Shown: positions 50,011-63,400 of the stretch, one piece after another
Layout: each line of letters starts with the position of its first letter
How positions within the stretch are numbered: position 1 is the stretch's first letter
Assembly (NCBI RefSeq): GCF_033807715.1
Contig: NC_084587.1
Coordinates: forward strand, 20,507,017-20,571,016
Length of the DNA stretch: 64,000 bases
From: Cololabis saira
Lineage: Eukaryota > Chordata > Actinopteri > Beloniformes > Belonidae
Direction of reading: 5' to 3'
Made by a program: the position numbers and the translations under genes
Notes under the pieces: model-generated
Database searches by the model: none
What the model saw: only the letters and a program-made list of their open reading frames with translations
Told to the model about the DNA's origin: nothing

Positions 50011-51939
50011 TAACATATTGCTGAAAATAATTGTGACTTTTTTAATACCTATAATAAATTATAGAATCCTGAAAAGGTATATCTCGTAGCCTTGTTTTTT
50101 AAATATATATCATAGTTAATTTTATTATTTAACTCTTTGTTTAATACTTGTGTAATATTGCTCTCTCTCTCTCGCGCGCGCTCTTTTTCGCTGTCACTCT
50201 TTCTCTCTATCCGTGAAACATTGTCAGAATTTAAATCATATTTTCAAATGATGTTTGACCAAGAAAGACACATCATACGCTGCTGTGCTGTTCTTCGCCA
50301 GCAGGGGTCATTGTTGTCCTTGTGATATTTACTGGAAAAGCAGCAACTCATGTTGAAGCTGCAGGGTGACTTTATGAGTCCATGTGATGTGGAATTGCTT
50401 TATTCATCCGAGGCATAAATGGAAGCAAATAAAAGCACGTTTGGGCCCAAGACAACATTGTACCACAACAAAAAGAGAGAAAAAGAAAGAAACCATATTT
50501 GTTGATTCAGTCCCGTGGGTTTAAGAATGAATAGCAAAATTGATTTATGATACAACTTGGTTTTGGTAAGAAAATTGACACACCCACTTAATTTCCTTAG
50601 AGTGAAATGTCTAACTTTTTGTTTAACATTACACAACTATTGTTGGTAGAGTTAATCTGTAGTGAAACCACATATTTTCACATCATTCTAGTTTACTTAT
50701 TCACTACATGTTATGAATTAACTATTTCAACATTTCCCCTTTTACTATCTTTATATAACTTTTTAGCTAAATTGCATGCTGCCAGTAAACAAATTGAATT
50801 TTGAGCACAAAACAAATTAGTTTGTAAAAAATAAATTCATATTTATCCAAATACAAATAAAGAGAGAGACAGAAGAGAATGTTACTGGATATGTCAGTTT
50901 AAGTCAAACACTTAGAGGGTGATTCTGTTGCTGACAATCTTATGACCCCTTAAGTAATATTTTGACATGCATACGGTATATATAAACATATACAGTTACT
51001 ATTGTTGAGGATAAAGTTATATGGTAACTCTGGCAGAGGCCTTTGTCCAGAATGTGTCTGTAATGCAAGCAGGAGTATCATGGTTTTAGGAGGCCTGTAT
51101 TTTTCTTCCTCAAAAACCATAATAAAGCATGAAACATAATGGCATCCTCCTAAATTCATCCTGCTGAAAACTTCAGGTTCTGCTTCCATAGATGCAGCAG
51201 TAATAAAAAGGTTTTTATAATTGTCTCAAAATAAGTGAAATTCCTTTATCATTTTAACATCTTAATCAACCCATAGTGGGCACCACAAGTCCCAAAAATG
51301 TAGCCCACTGAATGCATTGCATTGATTCATACAAATGTGAATGTTGTGCGTAAAATGTTGTCTTACTGTAAACCACATAATATGTTATGATTTAATGATT
51401 TATGATCGTATTATTTAATGGATGATTTAAAAAAAAAGTTCCCAAGTTCTGGTTCTAAATGTTTTAGGTGTTTACCTGCTTCAACATACCTGATTCAAGT
51501 TGGCAAGCTGATGGGGATTGTTAGGATTATGAAATTGTTAAAAGTAAGAGGGGTCTGTAAGTTTTTACACTGATGGTTGCTCTCAGTGCAGAACTCCTGT
51601 TTTTATGATTAGACTGATTAGCTGAGTTCTTCTTTAGGTGAGGACGGTGAAGATGAACGGATGTTTAAGATTGATGGGTCCCCTCCTGTTTTTCTCTGGG
51701 TTTTGTCGTAGATCTTTGCTGGGTTGGCATGTCGGATTAGAGATAGACAACAAAATATATGGCTGATAGTGTGACATGTTTAAGTTTCTTTCCCTGCAGT
51801 TGACCTCCCAGATAAGGTTCAACAGATAAGGTTCTGCTCCTATAAGGTACAAAACACCTCTCTTTTCAGTATAAATATGACTGGATTGATGACCACAGTA
51901 TGCATTTCTCTGTTAACCTCCAGCTAACCTCCAGCTGGA

Positions 51940-51999
51940 AAACCTTACGCCGTACCCTACGCCGTAGCTCTGCGCCGGTGTAACGCAGAACCATAAATC
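51940..51999. mobile_element. short palindromic MITE (CCTACGCCGTAGG family), copy 3, partial
   Basis: ACGCCGTACCCTACGCCGTA then CGCCGGTGTAACGCAGAACC (then ATAAATCAT) match the right half of the other two copies. The left half is mostly missing. Confidence 0.65.
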
Positions 52000-52212
52000 A
52001 TTCCCCGCTGTGCTGTTCTTTAATTTGTAGCGAGTAACGACGTGTCCAATTTTAAATATAGCGGATTAAAAGTACGATTTTTTTCCTTGAAAATGTAACG
52101 AAGTAAAAGTAAAAGTACAGAAAAATGAAAGTATCAATAAAAGTACAAATTCTCAAAAATCTTACTTAAGTACAATAACGAAGTACTTGTACTTTGTTAC
52201 TTTACACCACTG

Positions 52213-52415
<203 letters not shown>

Positions 52416-52535
52416 TGATGACATGATTCGTAGAAGAGAAATTTATGATTGTGTTGCAGCATGTTTTTTCTATTTAGTGTGTTTGTTTTTTTTATTTTTA
52501 AACTTCAGGCACACTTTAGCTTTGATGTAAATAAC

Positions 52536-52541
52536 TTTATT
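52536..52541 (-). terminator. candidate polyadenylation signal of the gas8-like gene
   Basis: AATAAA on the minus strand, about 430 bp after the stop codon at 52971. This is the nearest canonical hexamer I noticed; poly(A) use is inferred. Confidence 0.35.
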
Positions 52542-52970
52542 GGTGCTGGGAACATTGGGGAGTCATACGACATGTCATGTCCACATATTGCTGAGCCCAC
52601 CAACATAAAGTCTCACAGTTAAACATGTTTACGCCCCCAAACAAAAATGCATATCAGCTTAATATAACTCTGAACTCTGATCAGGCAAAACTGGTAAACC
52701 ATTGGGAACCATAAGGGAAAAGAACCAACTGTTTTCTTTAAAGTTATGCATTTATCAATTGTGTCAGAACATTTTAAGATTAAAGATAACTGTCTTTAAC
52801 AACAGAAACTGAATTCCATATGAACACGAAATATTTTTAAGGATATAGTGGGAGAAAAAGAAAATGTAAAAGTGAAATGAAAAAAAACTGTAGCTAAAGA
52901 AACTGCCATCAGGGCAACAACTAGGACTTGTCTGGTGTCCTCCTCCTCCTGCTGCTGCTGTGACGGGACC

Positions 52971-53090
52971 TCAGGGTTTGGCTGGTGCTGCCTTCAGGAT
53001 CTCCTTGGAAGACTTGAAGGAGAGGTGGCGCACGGAGGCCCCGGTAGCCTGCAGCCTCTGCTTGTGGGTTTGCACCAGGTCATCATACTC
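52971..53090 (-). CDS. gas8-like last exon
   Basis: EYDDLVQTHKQRLQATGASV, then RHLSFKSSKEILKAAPAKP and TGA. It corresponds to the C-terminal human segment NDLLRTYEAKLLAFG. The acceptor is GTCTGCAG; the preceding intron is only 81 bp. Confidence 0.8.
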   Translation of the reverse strand, partial: EYDDLVQTHKQRLQATGASVRHLSFKSSKEILKAAPAKP

Positions 53091-56000
53091 CTGCAGACCA
53101 AACACCCACATCCTCACCAGAGCTGCAGCCTTACGGACCTCTGCGGCGCCGCTCACCGTCCGATTACCCACCTTACACTCTCGATCCAGGTCCTCCTGAT
53201 GTTTGTCGACCATGGCTTGTTTGCAACTCATGATCTCCTGCAAATTAGGTTTGACATATTTAGAGGGGTTCACACTCACTCACCGGGTTCCTGGAACCAG
53301 CGTATGCATGAGGACGTACGTCGAGCCTCCGCTGGGCGTTGCTCCTCTCTGCTGGGTCCGGACTGGTGAACGTCAGCTCGTCGCACAGAAGGGCCTCCTC
53401 CTTCTCCAGGTCCAACGTCACCGCGGCAATCTTCCTCTCCAGCAGCAGCGTCTGCACCCCGCTCTTCTGCTGCACATCCAGGATTTTCTCCATCTGCTTC
53501 TTCTGCAGATCGTCGCGCTCCCGCTCCATCTGCCGCGGCGTTCACAGAGCCAACATCAGCTCAGGAAGTGAGGGAGGGGAGCAGAGGACAGCAGAGGACA
53601 GCAGCAGCTCACCTTCTCGCAGGCCTGATGCAGCAGCTCATTCTTCACCATCTCCTCCCTGATCCCCTCGCCCAGCTTCTTCAGCTGGGCGCGGCGCTTC
53701 TGTCAGACACAGACCAGCTGTCACTTCATTTTTATTTGTTTTACCTTTATTTAACCAGGTTAGTCAATTGAGAACAGTTTCTCATTTACAATGACGACCT
53801 GGACAAGAGGCAGCACCAAGAGACAAGCACATACAATCACAGTGAAACAAACAATCAAACACAATATATAAAAAAAAAACACAAGATAACAAAAATATCA
53901 GTAAAAAGTGGTAGCGCTGGTCCGGAAGAGTTACAAACATGTGCAGGAGGAGAATGGGATAAATGTGTGAAGTGTAAGTGTTAGCTGCAGATGATTCCAA
54001 CCACTAGCAGCAGTGAACTGAAATGAATCATGGCTATAGGAGGTGCGGGCTTTTGGAATGACCGGGTTAATGTAAATGCTTACGTAGGTTCCAATTATTG
54101 ATGTTGATTTTAAGTAGTGAGCCAGGATATGAAGGGCTGCTTCTAGTGATGGTTTTGTAGATGAAGCGATACCAGTGTATCAGTCTACGGGAGGGAAGTG
54201 AAGGCCAGTTGACAAGTGAATCGAGGTTACAGTGATGGGTAACTGTAACGTGCACCCAGGTGTGTTATACATCAAAATGTGCGTCTCCATCCTGCGACAA
54301 CGCGCATTACTTTTCTCAGTCAAAAGCATTACCGTGGCGACGATAGATGCCAAAAAGTGCGCCCCCCCCCTTCATCTGGTTGGTCCATATTTGATAGTTC
54401 CTATTTTCTGCCATAACTTTTGAATGGTTTGACATAAAGCGTCATGGGTGGTTGTCATCGGACTCGGTTTTGACTCCTTCACCTTAATTGGTGCAAATTA
54501 GCCACACCCCTTCTCCTGATTGGTCAATAGTTGATAGTTCCGATTTTCTGCCATAACTTTTGAATGGTTTGACATAAAGACTCGTGGGTGGTGTCATCGG
54601 ACTCGGTTTTGACTCCTTGACCTTTATTGGTGAAAATTGCATGCACGAGGGCCCGTTCATCCCTGCTTGCAGCTTTAATTATTATAATTATTGTGGTAGA
54701 TGACATCAAGTTGATTGAGATGGGTTTTGGTGGCAGACCTATATACTATATCACCGTTATCTAGAATTGGGAGGATTGTCATTGTAACCAGAGCGTGCTT
54801 AATGTGGACGTCAAAAAAGAGTGAACTGTCGAGCCAGATACCCAGATATTTATAAGAGTTGACAAATTGGAGTACTGATCCGTCCACGGAGAAGATATTG
54901 AAAGGGCAGGTCATCTGTCAATCATCTGGACTCACTATTTCAGTCATGGCAGTATCGTGATTTGTGTGAAAAAAACAACATTTTTGACAACAGGCACCTG
55001 TTTGAAAAGGACATGCTCACAGTTTTTGTTTCTGCATTTAATGATTCATTTACTTGTTTCCGGTAAATAAATAATAATAAATGTCACATGCCAATCATTC
55101 AAGCTCGGGCTCGTTTAATTTAGACATTTGTTAAGGACCAAAATATATATATATTAGGGCTGTCAAAGTTAACGCGTTAATAACGCGTTAACTTAACGTC
55201 CTCTTAACGCAGACAATTCTTCTTCTTCTTCAACGCGTGATTAACGTGCAGGATAAAAAAAACAAACACATTATATAAGTTCTGGCCGTCGACGGCACTC
55301 GTAGCCTGAGGAAACATAAGGTGAACTGAACGATGGAGAATGAAAAGGGACTTTTGAGCGGCTAGTTCACTTTCAAAAAGATGCCCAGATGGTTCGCTGG
55401 ACAAGACTAAAGTTATTTGCATGTCGATTTGAAATAAATTACCATTGAAGTACGTTGAGTCTCACTTGCATCCAAACACGACCAATGCAGAGAGCGCAGC
55501 AGGAATGTTACATTCAGGTCAAAAGCTTTTTTTGTGGAAAGTCGAATAAACATTGGCATAAAGCAAGCATATTTGCCCTTTCTCATGTTGTTAACTCTAT
55601 TAAAAACATAAAAAAAAATACCTAAAGGTAATTTAGAACAGCAAAAAAATGTGTGAATAAATGTGCGAATAATATGCGATTAATCGCGATTAAAAAAATG
55701 TATCGTTTGACAGCCCTGATATATATATATATATATTTTTAAAAGATTTTTTTGTGGTTCTAGTGGCCCTTTATTGAAGTAGCAGACAGGAAGGGGGTAG
55801 AGAGAGAGAATGGGGATGACATGCAGCAAAGGTGCGCACTGCACAGGCCGGGATTCTAACCTGCGACCGCTCCAAGTACTTGCTTAACCCCGAGCACCAA
55901 GCTGCTCGGGGTTAAAATATTTGAATAGAAACAGAAACACACGTCTCCAGCAACTCTCCCAAAAACAGTATTTAGGCCTGGAAGTCTCTGCTAGCTAGTT

Positions 56001-59000
56001 GGACCTGACAAGGTGAAATGAACCCGGTGAAGACGTGTTAACGAGTTGAGACGGTGGCTCCCTGGAACGTCTATGACTGCATCCTGTTGCTAGAGATGTG
56101 TTTTGTAGGAAGACTGATGTTTCTTACTGAAAAGGCCTGCGTCGCCGTCATTTCCTGGCCCTGCTTTGGTTGGTTCTGTTCGGAGGCCTGCGCCTCACTC
56201 TCCTTCGGCTCCTTCTGCCGTGACACAGAAGATTCAAGAGGCAAGTTGTGAAGAGAGAACTTGTGAAAGGTCAAGGTCAGATTTGTTTCCACAGCACATT
56301 TAAGACGAAACCGAGGTCAAGCAAAGTGCTTCACAGATAAAAGTGAAACAATATAAATAATGCAAGTGAAGCGAAGACATACTTAACTTTGTTGGCCAGA
56401 AGCATGTTGGCACTTCAGCCAGCAGTGGTTACTGGAAAAGCTTCATTTTGACAACAGAACTGATTTATTTATCAGGATTAGCTTGTACCTGATGTATGAT
56501 GTTTTTTATTACATCACAGCAGCCAGGATCAAGTAGGGTCAAGTAGGGCAAGAAATGAAACTTCAAACCTGACAGCTGAGCACAGAGATGGCTCACCTTC
56601 TTCACTTTGGCAGCTTTGAACTTCAGACGGTCCTGAAATGAAACACATCCAACAAGAAACAGGTGGTCACAATCAACTTCAGTCATGTTCTCTGCAACAT
56701 CTCGAGGGGCTTTGAGTCATAATCGTTTTACAAGGAGCTTCACAAACCATCTCCACTAAATTCAAAATAAAATCCTTTTGATTATTTTAAATCATTGAAA
56801 TGTAGGGTTCACTCTTCGTCTGGTGCTGCTCAGTACTTTTGTGTGGGTCCCAGCAAAACCGGACAAAACATCCCATCATGATGTCCTGGAAACTTTATTA
56901 AAGAGGGAATGAGCTGAAACGTAGATCAATATCATCAGTGGATCTGAGCAGTTGGTCTAAATGTTGGTGCTTATCTTGTGATCTAGTTTAAACTGGTTGA
57001 CGTTTGTCTCATGACATTCATTATTATGGTGATTGTCCCGTCATTGGACCTGTATCATCTCATTTAGCGGTTTTGCTTCCTCCATCATAACAACATAAAT
57101 GTATGAGTGGTTAAAACACTAAAATGTATTTGTGAAGAGTAAAAGAGCAGATGTGTTACCTGTGACCATCAGTGATGGGCAGATGTGTACAGGTTGAGGA
57201 GAAAATGAAGGGAGATTCCATTAAAAACAAAATCCTCATTGACCTTTACAACAATCCCTGAAAAACAACATGTACTGTATAAATGTGATTTTCACTTATG
57301 CGGTAGATTACTCTGTGCTTGTTTTCAGCAACAGAGCAGGATCAATGGCGTTCTCTGAGAACTGGTTTACTTCCAGCAGGAGGGGCACTGTAATTCAAAC
57401 TCCGCACCAGTGTTTCAGTGTGGTGACGCTGCTGAACAGGTCTCTCTAGTCCTGCAGGTCAGATTCTACTATGCATTTGTAGTCAGTCATCTAATTCCTG
57501 ACTAGAAGCAGAAGATGGATACGGAGAGCTGCCTAAACCCCAAACCCTGATGTAGCTGCTGAGCTGCTCTCCTGAAGTCTGGACTTCCCAGCAGCTAGCA
57601 GCCTGTCCAGGTTTCAGGAACAGTTCTGAACTGATTTCAACACAAACATAGACATCCAGGATGCTCTCCATTTGCTTCTTCTGCAGATGTCGCGCTCCCG
57701 CTCCATCTGCGGCAGCGTTCACAGAGCCAACATCAGCTCAGGAAGTGAGGGAGCAGAGGACAGCAGAGGACAGCAGCAGCTCACCTTCTCGCGGGCCTGC
57801 AGCCGCTCCTTCTCCAGCGTCTTCAGCTCGGCGAGGCGCTTCTGTCAGACACAGACACAGCCCAGCTGTCACTTTATTTATTTATTTTTTTTTTACCTTT
57901 ATTTAACCAGGTTAGTCAATTGAGAACAGTTTCTCATTTACAATGACGACCTGGACAAGAGGCAGCACCAAGAGACAAGCACATACAATCACAGTGAAAC
58001 AAACAATCAAACACAATATATAAAAAAAATATCAGTAAAAAGTGGTAGCGCTGGTCCGGAAGAGTTACAAACATGTGCAGGAGGAGAATTGGATAAATGT
58101 GTGAAGTGTAAGTGTTAGCTGCAGATGATTCCAACCACTAGCAGCAGTGAACTGAAATGAATCATGGCTATAGGAGGTGCAGGCTTTTGGAATGACCGGG
58201 TTAATGTAAATGCTTACGTAGGTTCCAATTATTGATGTTGATTTTAAGTAGTGAGCCAGGATATGAAGGGCTGCTTCTAGTGATGGTTTTGTAGATGAAG
58301 TGATACCAGTGGATCAGTCTACGGGAGGGAAGTGAAGGCCAGTTGACAAGTGAATCGAGGTTACAGTGATGGGTATTAAAAGGAGCACCTGTAACAAAGC
58401 GGGTGGCCGTGTGGTAGACGATATTATTAGGGCCCGAGCACTGACAGTGTCTGTAGGAGATGTTATCCTCGTTCTCGTTGTTTTTCTTCCGACGAAATGA
58501 GGGCCTTTTTGCCCCCCTAAACGTGCCCCAAAAGTCACCAGACTTTTTTTTTTTAGACAGAGCTTGGTGGCATTAACGCAGCGAATCCAGCTTTGCTGGA
58601 TGTCTGTTTTTGTGTCAGTGTGACTGTATCTCTCTTGAGGGGAATGAAATCGTCAGTTGTCACTGCAACTTTTTTATCCATTTTAGATTATGTAGATCTG
58701 TTGTATATGAACGCTTCAGCTCAATGCATGAAAGACTGACTCCGTGTATCAAGCTTCTCTGAGGTTTATTACAAGCTGTAGGGCCTTGACCCATCGTTGT
58801 GAACTGTACTCTCGAGTGGGACGGCCTTCTTTGTCCACCAGGAGGTCGACTCACTGGTCCACTTTTATTTACAAGGCCATGCTTGGACCACTGCCCTCTT
58901 ACATTTGTAACTTGATCACACGGAGAAGTGTTGATTCTTATGATTTACGTTCAAGTAATAATCTGTTGCTCACGGTCCCATTTGCCCGCACTGAGCTGGG

Positions 59001-60351
59001 AAGGAGGGCTTTTGTCTCTTCTGCCCCTTCTGCATGGAACCTGTTGCAAAAGGACTTGAAACTACGGGGACTTATCTCACTGAATGACTTTAAATCCAGA
59101 CTGAGAGCAAGCGAGACAGCTTCCTTAACCTGTAACTGTTTTATCTCATTTACACGTAATTTTACTTTTTTTGAAACTGTAACATTTTGCTGCCTCTTGG
59201 CCAGGACTCCCTTGATAAAGAGGTTCTTAATCTCAATGGGACATTCCTGGTTAAATAAAGGTTAAATAGAAAATTAAATAAAAAATCTCTCCACTCTACC
59301 TCCATCTGCTCCTTGAAGAATGCATTCACAAGGGACCCCATACATTTTTTGCTCTTTTTGTCCAAAGACAACATGTCCATCCGCAAGGTTTCCTCGTACT
59401 CCTTGGCCATTGCCAACGTCTTCTCTTCATACTTGGCATGAATTGCTGAGGAGACGATGGCAGGAGGGAGTTCAGAGCAGCATTTATATAAATAAGCGGG
59501 AAGATAGAATATGAGGAAGGGCAGTGAAGAGGAAGGTAAGAAGCAAAAAATAGGAATTTTGAGAAGAAGGAAGTAAAAAACAATAAAGGAAATAAAAGGG
59601 GGAGGAAAGGAAGAGCAGGGCACTTCCTCTCCCCTCTTCAGCTGAGGTCTCATACAGAGGCACCCGTTCCTTACCTTTAAGCCTGCAATCATATTCGTGG
59701 TGCACCTCCCTCAAGCCCATCTGGCGTTTCTAGAGAGGATGAGAAAGTCTGTTGTTCATCACGCTTAGGTGAGGTAACAGTGTGTCAAACACGAGGACTA
59801 AAGACAAAGAGCCAATGCCAAACCAGCGCAAACTCCTGGACGAGGTTCTCCCTCTGCATCTTCATCTCACTGAGTTCTGCCTGCAGACCCTCAACATCTC
59901 TGATCAGAGCGAGCTCTTCTTCTGTGTGCTGCTTCTGATTGAGCGAGGCAGACGAGGCGCCGTCCACCTTCAGCTCAGAGATCGTGTTGTTCTTCTCAGA
60001 CAGGATGTGCCTCAGCTTTTCCTTGTAGATCTGGACACCAAGAGGTAAACATGAAGATGGAGGTTCAGGTTATATTTGGGTTCAAGTTACATGTATGTTC
60101 AGCCACCGTTTGATTCAGACTACAGCAACAATAAAATTGGGGCGCAATACAATTACTTTAAGGTTATTTTAAAGTTAAAATGAGGCTGGGTTGAATTTTT
60201 GGAAAATAGAGATGGGACAGTGCAATTAAATATCAGTTTCAGGGTGGTGATACCGTCATGATTCACCAACCTGATATCGATGATAACACAAATCAGATAA
60301 GGCAATAAGCTTAAACTGTTAATATGCATGTCTTTTTTTTACACTTCTTGC

Positions 60352-60407
<56 letters not shown>

Positions 60408-63400
60408 GACCTCTGACAGAATCAGCTCTGGTTATTTTTGGGGTGTATAAATCCAGATGTGTTTGGAGCTGATAAAACAGTGAATGGATGTGCTTCTACT
60501 GTGATGATAAATTAGGTAAAAATAACATTAGGAAGTAAATTTCCTAAAGATGAGAAAGTTTCTGTGTAAAATCCTGAGCATGTGCAGCTCACAGTGATCT
60601 CTGCCTGGTGGCGCCTGTTGGCCTCCTCCCTCTGTCTCATCCTTTCCCTCCGATGGGCCTCGGCCTCCTCCAGGTTCTTGTTGGTGATTTCCAGCCTGGC
60701 CTGGGCCTTCTCCGTCTGTAACTTGAAGTAATGCTTCTCCTCCCGCAGTCTGTCCAGCTCCTCCTGGAGACGGACGGTTTCCTCCCACAGCTGCAGGTCA
60801 AGGACACATATATAGTTCATGTCACCATCGCCATCCGTCCAGTGTGGATACACTGTCCCACATATATCCAAAGATCCCAACGATCCACAAAAATAACATT
60901 TAAGAGGATTTATGTTTGCCATGGGCCGGGGATCCGCGGTGTCCAGTGGGAAGTTTTAAAAAGTATCTGTCTAAATGTCCACCAGATGTAAAGGCATTGT
61001 ATCTGCACCCAAAACGCAGCATCCCTGAGACAGCTGATGTGTGGTACAGCAGAGAAAATTATTTTTTACAGTTTTTTTTTGTTTTTTTTACAGTGATGCC
61101 ACGCCCCCCACGCCAGATCGGGGAGAAGGTCCTCGCTGCAGCACCGCGGAAGGGGGCGGGGCGTCGGACATCACAGGGGCGGGGCGTCGGACATCACAGG
61201 GGCGGGGCGTCGGACATCACAGGGGATGGATGGATTGTTTTTTAAATGTTTTTTAAATGTTAAAACATTTTAAAAACTCTGTGGAAAGTGTGTGGGGAGC
61301 TTTTGGGCGGAAAAGTTGCAACTGAACCTAGTACCCCTCGCTGCAGCACCGCGGAAGGGGGCGGGGCGTCGGACATCACAGGGGCGGGGCGTAGGACATC
61401 ACAGGGGCGGGGCGTGATATCAAAATGACACAGCACCATCTGGTGACCATTTCCAAGAATTACAAATGCAAATTTATATTCAAAGTCATCATTATACAGA
61501 TGAATCTCCGAAAATAAGAATACCGTGCAAAAGTTAATTTGTTTCAGTAATTTAACTCAAAAGGTGACACTAATATATATATATTCATAATATGCAAAGA
61601 TAGATATTATATAAAATTATAAAACATACTTGTAATATAATTATTATGTTTAATATTACATAATTATAATAAAAATATATAGATTGTCATTGGGTATTGA
61701 GTGTGATGAGTAGGCTAGCACTAAAAATCCTTGGTAGTAATGATTCCATATATACAAATTACATTTTTTCAACAAACAAAAGAGGGACATGGACAACAAA
61801 AGCAGGTGTTTTGTGTTAATGTGTTTATTCATTCAGCGAGTCAGCAGTGAGGAGACGCTGCCCAGAGAGTTGGAAAACTCAAGAGATGACTCCATTTATA
61901 CCAGTGGCTCACAGTGAATTCAGTAGCAGGACTTGAGTTCAGTTGCAACTTTTCCGCCCAAAAGCTCCCCACACACTTTCCACAGAGTTTTTAAAATGTT
62001 TTAACATTTAAAAAACATTTAAAAAACAATCCATCCATCCCCTGTGATGTCCGACGCCCCGCCCCTGTGATGTCCGACGCCCCGCCCCCTTCCGCGGTGC
62101 TGCAGCGAGGGGTACTAGCCTCGCTGCCTAGTACCCCTCGCTGCAGCACCGCGGAAGGGGGCGGGGCGTCGGACATCACAGGGGCGGGGCGTCGGACATC
62201 ACAGGGGCGGGGCGTCGGATATCACAGGGGATGGATGGATTGTTTTTTAAATGTTTTTTAAATGTTAAAACATTTTAAAAACTCTGTGGAAAGTGTGTGG
62301 GGAGCTTTTGGGCGGAAAAGTTGCAACTGAACTGAAGTCCTGCTACTGAATTCACTGTGAGCCACTGGTATAAATGGAGTCATCTCTCTGGGCAGCGTCT
62401 CCTCACTGCTGACTCGCTGAATGAATAAACACATTAACACAAAACACCTGCTTTTGTTGTCCTTGTCCCTCTTTTGTTTGTTGAAAAAATGTAATTTGTA
62501 TATATGGAATCATTACTACCAATGATTTTTAGTGCTAGCCTACTCATCACACTCAATACCCAATGACAATCTATATATTTTTATTATAATTATGTAATAT
62601 TAATCATAATTATATTACAAGTATGTTTTATAATCTTATATAATATCTATCTTTGCATATTATGAATATATATATATTAGTGTCACCTTTTGAGTTAAAT
62701 TACTGAAACAAATTAACTTTTGCACGGTATTCTTATTTTCGGAGATTCATCTGTATAATGATGACTTTGAATATAAATTTGCATTTCTAATTCTTGGAAA
62801 TGGTCACCAGATGGTGCTGTGTCATTTTGATATCACGCCCCGCCCCTGTGATGTCCTACGCCCCGCCCCTGTGATGTCCTACGCCCCGCCCCTGTGATGT
62901 CCGACGCCCCGCCCCTGTGATGTCCGACGCCCCGCCCCCTTCCGCGGTGCTGCAACGAGGGGTACTAGGTTCAGTTGCAACTTTTCCGCCCAAAAGCTCC
63001 CCACACACTTTCCACAGAGTTTTTAAAATGTTTTAACATTTAAAAAACATTTAAAAAACAATCCATCCATCCCCTGTGATGTCCTACGCCCCGCCCCTGT
63101 GATGTCCGACGCCCCGCCCCTGTGATGTCCGACGCCCCGCCCCCTTCCGCGGTGCTGCAGCGAGGACCTTCTCCAGCGAGGGGTACTAGAGATCGGGGCC
63201 AAAAGTCTGTAACTGAAAAAAAAAATTGAAACTGAAAAAAAAGATTTGAAACTGAAAAAAAAGAAGTGAAACTGAAAAAAAGAAGTGAAACTGAAAAAAA
63301 AGAAGTGAAACTGAAAAAAAAAAGATTTGAAACTGAAAAAAAAGATTTGAAACTGAAAAAAAAAGTTCTGAAACTGAAAAAAAGATTTGAAACTGAAATA

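Noticed and set aside
57652..57709. Second MERERDD exon of the gas8-like gene
   Set aside because: It has a one-base deletion and breaks off early; a duplication remnant, not a usable exon.
58744..59265. 173-codon plus-strand frame as a host gene
   Set aside because: It is the C-terminal end of an L2-like reverse transcriptase, with the LINE 3' end right after it.
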